Positions 33,340 to 43,830 of a stretch of DNA of 64,000 nt are shown here, in pieces. A program made the translations under genes and the position numbers. Origin of the DNA: Selaginella moellendorffii (lineage: Eukaryota; Streptophyta; Lycopodiopsida; Selaginellales; Selaginellaceae); NCBI RefSeq assembly GCF_000143415.4, contig NW_003314291.1:1021650-1085649 (forward strand). Direction: 5' to 3'. Numbering within the stretch: position 1 is the first letter of the stretch; each line of letters opens with the position of its first letter. Below the pieces are notes generated by a model. The model was not told where the DNA came from. It saw nothing but the letters and a program-made list of their open reading frames with translations, and did not search any database.

Positions 33340-34267
33340 TGTCACAAATGTGACTTCAGGTATCGAAAGATACGTGTCGGCCAGTCCTTACGGACACTTT
33401 TTCCTTATTACTATGACGGCAGGAGGTTAGTACAGTTGGGTCCCTTTATCGTTCCCTCTTGAGTTAGTTGAGAAACTGGTCAATGACCTTGCACTTAAAT
33501 TAGATAAACATAAGGTAGGAACCCTATGTGTTTCTTGCTAAGCATACTTGGCCTGGTTTGAGAAACTCGTGTCATTGATTTGCATTTGCTAGTATTAAGA
33601 ACCCCCACGATATTGAGACTAGTCCCTCAATATCGCCGAATGATAACTTACCGTGTATGCCAAACATGCTCGCTATTATGCCCTTTGTGTTAGTCTCATT
33701 TCGGTCTCAAATGTTATTTGTGGAAAGTGTCTAAATTTGCTCATTTGGCATATCTACAGAATGTAGAGGTCGGCCTGAACACAATGGTGTTCGTCTCATG
33801 TCCAAATTCACAATTTAGCGCCATTCCATATTTAATAAATTTCGAGTTTGTCTTAGAGACTAACTCCTGATACTAAGGGAGGCTTGGGGTGAAAGCCCAA
33901 AGCATGTGTCTTTCAAGGGGGGAGGGGGGGGGGGGGGGACACGCGGGCTTCTAAATGTATAGTAAGGATAGTGGTTGAAATGCATGTCTAACCATCTGAG
34001 ATATTAGTTTGGCTCCCGTTGGGCTGTGTTGCTCCTTGTTTTACGTTCGGCTTAAGTCTAAGCCCAAGTTCTACACTACTCTAGTCGGTGGGGTACCTTC
34101 TTCCTCGCATTAGGCCACTGGTATGCCAAAATTGTGCCAGACTCCGTCTGACACCATTTTGCGTGCAGGTGCTAGATACGGGGAGCTGGTGCTCGTGGGA
34201 TTGTACCGGACCTTCATTTCGTAGTGCAACGGGCTTGGAGTTCAGCTCCAAATTCATGTGCGCTATA
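33340..34267 (+). mobile_element. Solo LTR of gypsy family 2, with GATTA target-site duplication
   Basis: A 928 bp element begins TGTCACAAATGTGAC and ends GTGCGCTATA. Its ends and body match the 926 bp 5' LTR at 51361-52286 (TGTCACGAATG...GTGTGCTACA). It is flanked by GATTA at 33335-33339 and 34268-34272 and splits a foldback unit. A 16-base G run lies at about 33,923-33,938. Confidence 0.85.
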
Positions 34268-34272
34268 GATTA

Positions 34273-35030
34273 TGATCTAGCCATTTAAAATATTTAATTA
34301 GTAACATTTCAAAAGGTTTTTTAGTAAATTAATGTTTGAAGATTTATTTACTCTATGATTTTTTGTGAAAATAGAGAAATTTTAATTTTCACAATATTCA
34401 TAAAACACAATCAACATTTTATTTTCATTCAAACTATAAGTTTGAATATAAACAAGTTTGTTTTAAGGCTTGGGATTTAGAAGGTCCCATGTTTAAGTTT
34501 TATTATATTAAGGGATATTAAGAACCTCAAGACTTAATCTCTATCATATATGTAAAAGAATATAGTGAACAATTAACTATTTGAATACAAATTTGTAATT
34601 TGAACAAAATGAGATGTTGATTGTGTTTTAGCAACATTTTAAAATTAAAAGTTTTTTTGTTCTCACCAAGAAATATTAGAGCAAAAAAAGTTTTAAAACT
34701 TTAATTCATCAAGCAAACTTTCGAAATATTTCTAATTAACTATCTCACACATTATCTCATCACACATATAAGGGATGCTATTTTGTTGTTATAATATTTA
34801 TGAAAACAAAATGATTTTTCTCTACTTAAATTTCCAGCAAGAAATTTGATCTAATTATAAGATCTTACCAAATGATTAAAATTTTATAAACTGTATATCA
34901 ATTCTTTTTATATATATTAAAAATAATATACTTTATATGTGTAGTAAGATGATCTATCTTTTTGAAAGAATTAATTAAGAACATTTCAAAAGTTTACTTA
35001 GTTAACTAAAGTCTAAATATTTATCTATTC
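34273..35030. repeat. AT-rich foldback repeat (continuation after solo LTR)
   Basis: Left arm, a loop (TTAAGGCTTGGGATTTAGAA...) that is the reverse complement of the loop at 19,990-20,080, and right arm. Loop inversion relative to that unit shows the element can be inserted in either direction. Confidence 0.65.
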
Positions 35031-35664
35031 TATGACATACACAACTCTTTCATACTCACAATACCTGGGAAGGAGAACTTTTCCTATCTCTTTAAAGCAA
35101 TGGCAGCATGATTTCTTTTTCAGATTATATAGTTCTACTCTTCCGCTTGGAGCATTCAACTTGTAGTTTGTAGAATTCCTCATAGAGGCTGTGATGGTCT
35201 CTGACGATCCATAAATACATGTAGTGTGCTCTTGGTCAGTGTACTTATGAGCAACTCTCTTGATTATATGCATGTATTTTAAGGATTGTAAGAGTTCTCA
35301 AGACCAAGCCTGAAGATCCAGACCTTCAATTCATTGATGGATACCACCAAGTTCGAGCAAGCCTTAAGCAAGCATTCATGGTGGAGTGATGGTGATGGAC
35401 AATCTTTGCAAAGTTCTTGAGCTTCCATTCCATCAAAAATCTTGGGCGCTTCAATGATGTTCCAAACACAATAGGTTGTGCCTTCACAAAGTTCATGAGA
35501 CCTTGCTACAACTAAATCTTGTGTGCTCTACATGGACAAGATCGGTCCTTCCTGCCACATGAATATTGCTTTTACTTGACCCTTGTTAAGATATTCAAAA
35601 TGTCAACAGCCAGGTATTTCATGATAATAGGCATGTTCTTTAATTGAACTGATTCTCCTAATAC
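35031..35664. other. Unassigned single-copy-looking sequence
   Basis: A minus-strand open stretch at 35,025-35,273 (IIKRVAHKYTDQEHTTCIYG) and looser protein-like text to 35,520 look more complex than the flanking repeats, but I cannot assign a family or exons. Confidence 0.3.
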
Positions 35665-36400
35665 TTACCTCTTCCAGCTCCTGAATATATTCACCATGAG
35701 GACGTAAGCCAAGCTATCACCCCTGTCCTCCAGCTCCAAAAACTTCCCAAACACAAATTGAGCCACCTCGACGTTGTTCCACATTGAGCATGCACCGAGG
35801 AGCATCATCCAAGTCTGGGACGTCAGCGTAAGCGAACAAGTTCGCTCGGCCCAGCATGTCAATTGCTAAGTGATAGAAGTTTCGGTCTGGCACAGTCTCA
35901 TGCTTCGAGACCGCTGTGTTGAAAAACTTCTTGCCTTTTTTGAGAAGGCCCGAACAGCTACAAGCAGCAATGATGTAGCACAAAGTTGTAGTGTCTGCTT
36001 GGAAACCTTCATCTCTCATCCTTCCAAAGTTCTCAAAAACTTGCACTAAGCTCCCTAGAGAGCTGTATCCTATAATGAGCACCATCCAGGCTATTGAATC
36101 TTTTGTTGCAGATGAATCAAAGACCACTGTGATTTGCCATAGAAATCCACCAGGCAGGATCATAAAGCTGGAATTTCTTCAAGTCTACTCTAGCAAGCGT
36201 CAACATGGACCTGTCTTCCAGCGTTTAGTGCCACAAGATCTTTGTAGGCCTTGAGTGCTGTCACCAAGACTCCAGTGTCCCTGCTCTGGAGACCACAAAG
36301 CTCTCGATGATTGTTGCAAAGAGCATAGATCTCGAGAGCCAGCTCTGGTTCTTCATTGTCAACATAGGCTTGCATCAACGTGGTGCTCGAGACAAGATTG
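35665..36400 (-). pseudogene. PPR (PCMP-E/DYW-type) gene fragment
   Basis: Reading downwards from 36,380: VTALKAYKDLVALNAGRQVH, then KDSIAWMVLIIGYSSLGSL, GFQADTTTLCYIIAACSCSG, RNFYHLAIDMLGRAN, and in another frame TWMMLLGACSMWNNVEVAQF and DSLAYVLMVNIF. These are P/L/S motifs plus the start of an E region. At least two frame changes and missing units mark it as a relic. Confidence 0.75.
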
Positions 36401-36409
36401 TTAACTCAT

Positions 36410-36560
36410 AGATCATAGTTTATAGAGTGTCAATTGCCATTAAAATAGTTGTTTTAAATAAGCAATTGAAAGAATAAAGAAATGGGAAGAAGGACTATTT
36501 GTACACTTTACACTTTAGCAATGGCATCTTTCACATCCTCTCTCTTCTGGAAGAGGACCA
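36410..36560 (-). pseudogene. Third scrap of the small conserved gene (last exon)
   Basis: 36,415-36,530 matches 17,195-17,310 (AGAGTGTCAATTGCCA, GGGAAGAAGGACTAT). The reverse strand reads FQKREDVKDAIAK, comparable with GRIQDAIARG of the intact copy. The rest of the gene is absent. Confidence 0.6.
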
Positions 36561-36786
36561 ACTGTAATACAAAAAGTAAAAGAATTTACTTTACTATTAA
36601 TTCTTTCAATAAGATCAGAAAAGAAAGAATACTATCTTACGCATGATCTACATATTCAAATCTAAAATTATAGCCATTCATTCACTGGCTAAATTCTTTC
36701 TTTTCTGATCTTATTGAGAGAACTAATAGTACAGTAAATTCTTTTACTTTTTGTATTACAATTGATTTTCTTAAGAAGAGAGAGAA
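36535..36786. repeat. Near-perfect long inverted repeat (hairpin)
   Basis: Core arms 36562-36630 and 36693-36761 are reverse complements with 3 mismatches in 69 bp (both contain GTAATACAAAAAGTAAAAGA and ATAAGATCAGAAAAGAAAGA). The loop is 62 bp, and weaker pairing (CTCTCTTCTGGAAGA / TCTTCTTAAGAAAA) extends the arms by 20-25 bp. It fits a snap-back MITE or a small-RNA precursor. Confidence 0.8.
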
Positions 36787-36814
36787 CCTTAAAACCAGTC
36801 TTGGACTCAACCTC

Positions 36815-37640
36815 TATAATGCATATGGTTTTTACCCTTTTTTATTATAGGATAACCATGAAGTGGAACCTAAACCCTCCATGTGCCACATGTTATATGC
36901 TATATGTCACATGCCACGTATCAAAGAATAGTGGTGTGGAACCCGAGTTTTAGGGCCTTGGGCCACTGAATGAAGAAATGGTGCCAAACTCTCAAGCATG
37001 GAGCTAAGGAGCAATGGTATTGGAGCACAAAACGACTCATGAGCATACAACCCAAAGAGTGAAGGGACAGGAGCACGAAGCAACTTGGAATAGTTCTAGA
37101 GTGTCCAATATCCTAAGGCCAGGACCAGCATACAAAACGGAGCCAAATGGAGTCTAGTGCTATTTCAGCATATTGATGGCTTAACGCAAGGACATGGGTA
37201 CTCCACCAGCTTGCATGGAATGGAACTTGGGCTTAGACCCAAGCCGGATATAGAATAAAGACAAACACGCAAGCAAGAGCTAGACTATACCTTAGGTTGG
37301 TCGGCTATGCCCGACCTACCCATTATCCTTGCTATACATTTCGAACCCCCCATAGCCCCCCCAAGGGAAGATCAATGTCCTCATCAATGCATATTTGAGT
37401 TCACAGTGATCACACTATGTGAGAAATACACCAACTAAGCAACCTCTTTATCTAATGTAGATGCACTTCCAGCTCAGACACCTTTTGACTGTCTCCAACA
37501 AGGAAATGACCAACGGAGTTAGCCACCCTTGCTACTCTAGGTGTCACTGTAGCGCATGTGGTTTTTACCCTTTATCCTATGGTGATTTACCATAGGATAA
37601 CACCACGAAGTGGAACCTAAATCCTCTTTATGCCACATAA
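36815..37640 (-). mobile_element. Gypsy family 2 LTR fragments
   Basis: 36,815-37,430 is the reverse of the family 2 LTR 3' half (CATATGGTTTTTACCCTTT, GGTGTGGAACCCGAGTTT, GGGCCTTGGGCCACTGAATG). 37,547-37,640 is a second copy of the same LTR end (TGTAGCGCATGTGGTTTTTA). No coding sequence. Confidence 0.7.
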
Positions 37641-38545
37641 CACCGGTATCCTATAATGAGCACCATCCAGAGGGTGCGATTGCGGGGGGTTCCAAAAATA
37701 TACTAGGGGGAAAGTGTGGGGGTTGAACCCTAGGGGAACCAATTTGGCTAGGAAAGGCCAGTGTGGCCCAGGAAGGCTATACCCATGTGTTGGGTGATGG
37801 TATAACTACTAAGAAGTCCAAGGCTAAAGTGAATATGGATAGACAAGCAAGGTAGATTGGTGAAGTGTTCAAGAGCCCGCTCTAGCTCCCCCGGGAGATT
37901 AAATGGTTAATGCTCCCAGTTCAAGTGTGGGTGGCAACCTACTTGGATACCTAGTGTGGCTTAACGAAACCTCACTCTAGCCCTATAGCTAAAGCACCCA
38001 AAGGTGAAAGGTGGGGAGAGTACCCAAGAGGCTCGCGTAGGGCCAAGTTTCGAGAATGACATCCATGCCACTTAACTTTTGCACTTGGTCTAAGTGCTCA
38101 ATGTGTCCAGTCCCAAGACCAACACCCAAAGGTACCATTGACATATTAGCTTGTTACACCAAAGCCATGCCCATTCACCTTTGTCCCACTAGTGATCCAC
38201 ACCACTTATGTCACAGTCCTATCTTTCAAAGACTAGGCCATTCATTCATGAGTGACCATCCCAAATCCACTCCTTAACATTCTTAAGATGCTCACAACTA
38301 TGGGGAATAACCTTCCCCAATATCCTTTTTTTGGTCCCCACCAAATCCCCTTTATATCCATAGCCATGTTCGCCAACACTGCCATTGGGTCAAAGCCCAC
38401 AAGCTTAACCACTAAGTCCCATTGTCCCCTGGGACTTCCACACCATGTGATTGTGTTCTTGGTCACTACACCAGAGGACCACTCCTCTTCCTTTCCACAA
38501 TTTGGGATTTTGGGACAACATTTTGGAACATTTGGAGGAACTAAG
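37641..38545. mobile_element. Two LTR-B fragments in opposite orientation
   Basis: 37,680-38,045 (GGGGTTCCAAAAATATACTA, GGCCAGTGTGGCCCAGGAAG, CTAGCTCCCCCGGGAG) is the reverse complement of parts of LTR-B at 63,000-63,380. 38,046-38,545 (GAGAATGACATCCATGCCAC, AATAACCTTCCCCAATATCC) has the same direction as 62,550-63,010. The head-to-head join at 38,045 shows a rearrangement. Confidence 0.7.
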
Positions 38546-39283
38546 TTTCTAAACTGTGATCTGTAGTATATAATAAGTATAATCTAGTGTACTAACATAA
38601 GGAGTTATGCTAGGCATCATGGGTGATGCCATCTGTAGATGCATATACAGAGGTTTAAGTCCCAACCCTCTAGTGTTTGGGTCAAGTCCGAACTCATTAG
38701 GGCATGGTGATGGTTTGGAATATGAGGACACTCATTTTTCGATGGTCATAGACTCTTAGTAAGGAGATTGACTTAAGCACATTGCCAAACAAAGGATGTT
38801 AGGCACAAAGTTAAGATAATAGAAAGGGCCCTACAATTAAGTAATCACCCCTTTAGCTAGTTGGCTTAGGGTGTAAGGGATAGGATCCTAACAGGGGATG
38901 TCTCAAGGTCGTGATGCATAGTTAGATTTCTTAGTATGAAAGTTTGGCATATCTAACTTGAACACTTTGGTGCAAGTGGTGAATAAGATAGGGACAACCA
39001 ATTTTAGTTGCTATGGACCTTTAGCCGGAAAAGTTGGCTTGGGCGCACTGCCAAATGTGGGGGATGCCCCCGGGGTCATGGTCAACAATTTAAAGGTATA
39101 AAAGACTTAATACCTATTAACAAACTTATTAAGGTGTCAAGGTTAGATCACTAAGTGATTTTGAGGCTAAACAAGGACAACATCCTTGTGAGGTTAAGGA
39201 ATAAAATTCTTAGTTCAAAGTGTTAATTTAAACTATTGGTAATGATGTGGTTTAGTCAAAGTGACCAAGTGGGAAGGACATAT
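38546..39283. other. Unresolved transposon-like spacer
   Basis: Low coding potential. Phrases such as AGTTGGCTTAGGGTGTAAGG and AAAGTTGGCTTGGGCGCACT recur within the block, suggesting degraded repeats. No family assigned. Confidence 0.35.
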
Positions 39284-39835
39284 TGTAAGTAACCAAAAGG
39301 AACGACTTGAGAGACGATCCATATTCAAGTATAGAGGGAAAGGGCCCATGAATAAGAGTGTACCCCCTTTTCCAATCGGTTATAGGTCTTGGGATATTTG
39401 GGGTTAAGCGTCCTTGGGTTTGAATAGTATTGGGCTAGGTGACCTCCTGGGAAGTCCAAATTTAGGAGCTTACATTTGGTATTAGAGGGGTCTCGGGTCC
39501 AACTCTGTTGGTTGGCTTAGGGGAATCACACCACATGTTGATTGACATTTGGTAGATCCAGTTTACTCTGTTGGGCTCGACCCGAGGGGTAGGGTGTCAA
39601 GAGAGCGGGGCTCTTGCGAGAGTTGCGGCTCTCAATTTTCGTTCATGAGGGCGTGAACTTGCAAGGAAATACAGTGAATTATAAGCAACTAAAGGGAACG
39701 ATTTGAGAGACGATCCATAATAGGGGTTCAAATATAGAGGGAAAGGGCCCATAAACAAGAGTGTACTCCCTTTTCCAATCGGTTAATGGTCTTGGGATAT
39801 TTAGGTTAAGTGTCCTTGGGTTTGAATAATACTGA
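39284..39835 (+). mobile_element. TRIM element, second copy
   Basis: LTR 39284-39474 (TGTAAGTAACC...GAGCTTACA), a primer-binding site TTTGGTATTAGAG at 39475, a 205 bp interior and a second, 3'-truncated LTR from 39680 (TATAAGCAACTAAAGG). The LTR body is the reverse complement of that at 13625-14142, so both belong to one family in opposite orientation. A 24 bp phrase (GACTTGGCAAAGCAAAGCTTT) is doubled just after it. Confidence 0.7.
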
Positions 39836-40269
39836 CTTGGCAAAGCAAAGCTTTGGTTCCGCACTTCATAGACTTGGCAAAGCAAAGCTTTTGCTATGGA
39901 ACTAAAGAAATACCTCAAAAATTGGAGGTAATGATTTTATGTTGCGTGGTGCAATAAAGGATAGGAGCAAAAGATTAGTTGCCAAAAATGGGCCATATAA
40001 ATCATTGAAAGGAATCCAAAAAACAAGTTAAATGAGGAACACTCATGAAGTGGATGCTAACGAATTATGGAAAAAGAATTATGTTTTCAATGATGGATTC
40101 CCAAATACTCCAATTTGGTGAAGGTAAAAGTTCCAAAAAAGATGGAGTAGTAAAGTAACCAAATGATATGGCCATAAATAACCCTAGTATGAATTATGGA
40201 TAAATGGAAATTAGTGCTAAGGGTGGTATGAAATAATAGAGAGGATGATGGTGCCCTTAAATAAAGAAC
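39836..40269. other. Retroelement-like spacer, nothing assigned
   Basis: The plus strand shows degraded polyprotein-like text (KNRLVAKNGPYKSLKGIQ; EVDANELWKKNYVFNDGF), which may be the tail of a retroelement, but I could not place it in a family. Confidence 0.3.
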
Positions 40270-41820
40270 TTCCTAGGATGGGGAAGTGGTGTTTGCATAG
40301 CCAGTGTAATGCAAAGCATTGGACACACCTAAGAAATTGACTTCAGATATTAATATTAAAGTTCCAGAATGTATGTTGGTAGAGCCCAAAACTACCCAGA
40401 ATAAGTAGTAAAATTGAAATAAAGAGTGTGTTTTTAATGAGTTTAGCATGCCCTTATAAGCCCCAGATGATAGATGAAATTCAAAGAGATCAACATACTC
40501 TTTCATAAGGCAATCAACTGCTGCAATACAAAAACTATTGGAGGGATCGGAAAAAGGAAGAGAGAAACAATATAGAAATATAAGAAGAAGTAAAGGGGAG
40601 AAAGAAGTGATGGAAGTAGAGGTAAAAGTAGAGGGACAAAGAAGAACAAAAGTGAAAGAAATGGAAGAAATATAAGGTTTGATCACTTCCCGTGATTGCC
40701 ACATATTATTCTTGGGATGATACTTAGCATTTGCATGAATTTCCCATATGTCTCTAAAAGACGACATTACAATGGTACAATGGTTTGAGTGCAGCCACTT
40801 GTAAAGATTAGAGCATTCTCTTGGACGTCATCAAATGCATATTTAGATATGCCGACAATTATAACTATGCCTTCTAACATTTGCATCATTTTTGTCAATG
40901 GCCAGCTGAGTCTATGATGCAATTTGGCATTCGGTTTTGAAGCCTCTTACTTCGTGCGGAGCTAAATATGTCAGAGCAAATTAAGTTTGGATTGTTATGG
41001 CTAGCACTTTGTCAAGATTTTGTAGGACTTAAGCATGCATTTGTTCTAACCACTCTTGGTAATGCTCTTTGTTTGGCACAACATTATAAGATGTCACCTT
41101 TTCCACTTCTCGTTGTATGTCCTTCAACTCCACTTTTTGTGGGAAATGGTCCTATTCCAATGGATGTTGATGCTGCTACTGCCTGAGTTCAAGGACAAGG
41201 GCGAAGACATAATCATGGCTGTGATGTCCACTGTTGGGCATGTGATGAAGTTGGTTACACTTATTAGTGTTGTTAATGTTTTCAAGATTGGCAACCTCTA
41301 TTTCCTAGATGGAGATTTTGGCATCAACAACGTTCTATTAGTGTTGTTATAATAGAAGGTTTAGACATTGAGATGCTTTTGGGGAACAAGGAGTCACACA
41401 AGTAATGGAGGGATATTGTGCGAATAAGTCAGTGATTTCTTCATTTTTCTTTCAAGAGTATCATCAAGGGGTTCACTCGGCACCAGTTCAAATAGTATTT
41501 ACTTTCCAAGCTCATTTTTATAAGAAGATGTCTCCTATTCTTCTCTCCATATTGGTTGATACAAACTCGAATTTATCTTTTATTGCTCGGTTTATTGCCA
41601 CATGTTCCCATTTATATTTGCATCGTGTGGCAAAACTAATTTTCATTATTTATGGCAACAGCCATACACATGCATGTGCATGGGATGAGGCAAACTTGGT
41701 TGTGCGTGTAGGTGATCTCGAGCTTGAGTTGTAGTCATTATGGGTGGTGTTGAGTCAAGCTTTTGACCTCATCCTTAGTATGGATTGGTTGCGGTGCAAT
41801 CATGCCAAGTATGACTTTTA
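40270..41820. mobile_element. Gypsy family 2 remnants: spacer (-) and gag-protease (+)
   Basis: 40,270-40,672 on the minus strand resembles 42,240-42,480. From 40,673 the plus strand carries gag-like sequence (LWLALCQDFVGLKHAFV; GPIPMDVDAATA) and then a retropepsin relic (SILVDTNSNLSFIARFI, FDLILSMDWLRCNHAKYDF). The active DTG is DTN here, and frames are broken. The same region at 52,287-53,242 keeps DTG. Confidence 0.7.
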
Positions 41821-41844
41821 GGCTTCTCCTCCTTGTCTCATACT

Positions 41845-43500
41845 TCCTTATATTTCTTTCGTCTTAAGAACATCTTCCTCAGTCATCAGCACTTGCCAGT
41901 ACCTAAAAGAAATATCTAACTTGGTAAACCAATGACTCCTCCCCAAACGATTCAAGAAATTAGTAGTGTGAGGAAGAGGGTACACAACTGGGATAGTTAA
42001 TTTATTTAGTAGACGATAGTCAATGTAAAAGTGAATACTCTCATCAACCTTTGTCATATGATGAGGTTCATATGCCTAAGGACTCTGAGACTTTCGGATA
42101 ACACCCTTCTCTAACATCTGCTTAATATTCATGCATAAAATTTTGATCTCCTTTAGTGACTAATATTGAATAAAAACCTTGATTAGATAAGCATTTCTTG
42201 AATATGATGATATGTTACAATCTCTGTTACAAATGACTAATCACAGTCGTAAAAATCAACATACTCCTTTTTGAGTTGGTCCACCACTATAGCACAAAGA
42301 TCATTGGAGGTATCTAGAGAGGGAATAAAGGAGCAATATGGAAACACAATAGGAAAAAAGGGGGAGATAAAAGTGATCGAAGCTTAAGTAAAAGTGATGA
42401 AATAAAATAAATGGAAGAAATATGAGGAAGTATGAGACAAGAAGGAGAAGCTTTAAAGTCACACTTGGTATAATTGCATTATAACCAATAAATATTAAAA
42501 ATAAAGTCAAAAACTTGACTCAACGCCATTTGCAATGATTGAAGTTCAAACTCGAGATCTTCTACATACACAATTAGATCCACCTTATACATTGCATATC
42601 CATAATGGCCATTGCCATAAAAAATGAAGAAAAAATAATAGAAGACCTTTTATTATAAAATTGAGATTGGAAAATAAACACTGAATGAACTTGTGCTAAA
42701 TAACCTATTGATGATACTTTTGAAAGAAGGATAGAGGGGTCACGAACTTATTCACGCAAAAACCCTCCATTACTTGTGTGACTCCTTATTTCCTAAAAAA
42801 ATATTTGTGTTAAAACCTTCTATTGTAGCAACACTAATAAAATGTTATTGACACTAAGGCCTCCACCTAAGAAATGGAAGATGTCAATTTAGAAAACACT
42901 AACAATATCAATACGTGTGGCTAACTTCATCACACACTTAGTAATGGATATCACAACTACAACAATGTCCTTACATTTGTTTTTTAACACAAGAAAAAGT
43001 AATATCAACCTCCATTGGAATAGAACTAACTTTAATAAAAAGTGGAGCTAAAAGACATGTAGTGAGAAATGGAAGAGGCACTATCTCATAACGTTGTGTT
43101 AATTGAATAATATCATTAAGAGTGGCTAGAGTAAACACATGCATAAATCCTATAAGATCTTGACAAAGTGTTGGCCACAACATTCCTAACTTAATTTGCT
43201 ACGACATGTTTAGTTCCAACATTGATTTAAATAGTCTTTGACAAAAATGATACAATTGTTGGAAGACATCATCATAATCATCAGCATATCTAAATGCGTG
43301 CTTAAAAACGTCTAAGAGAATGCTCTAATCCACATGAGTGGCTGTGTTTAAACCATTGTAAAATTGCAATATTGTTTCATGGAGATATATAAAAAACTCA
43401 TGCAAAAGCCAACCATGACAAGTAATAATCACTGTAAAGTGATCAAACCAATGGTATATATCATCCCTGAGATTCCCTTAATCAATTTGGAAGCACCATT
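41845..43500 (-). mobile_element. Gypsy family 2 remnant: gag and reverse transcriptase
   Basis: In minus direction: gag-like text at 43,183-42,971 (LWPTLCQDLIGFMHVFT) followed by degraded spacer and a reverse transcriptase piece at 42,057-41,848 (HFYIDYRLLNKLTIPVVYPL, LGRSHWFTKLDISFRYWQV). The catalytic YxDD segment is lost. No intact frame. Confidence 0.7.
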
Positions 43501-43830
43501 AAAAAGCACCATTAATTCTTAAACCTCACTACTTTTGGAACCCCTACACAGGAGATGATCACTTTGCTTATGACTTGTATTAATCAAAGTTGCCCTCATC
43601 TCCATGGAAATTAAATATAAAAATATATATATTAATTAACCCAAAAACTTTAGCGAGTAAATGGACCAATCCAACTATTAAAATCCCACTATGCTAATAT
43701 TAATATACATTTTAGCCATACCTCACAATATATCATTAAAGTGAATGCAAAGCTCAAAAATTCTATTGTATAAAAACAGTGTAAATAAATGTAAAGCTCA
43801 GTAATTCTATCCTATTAAAACAGTGTAGAC
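43501..43830. other. AT-rich spacer downstream of the kinase-like gene
   Basis: A 50-60 bp phrase (AATGTAAAGCTCARTAATTCTAT, AAAACAGTGTA) is doubled at 43,745-43,830. No gene. Confidence 0.4.
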
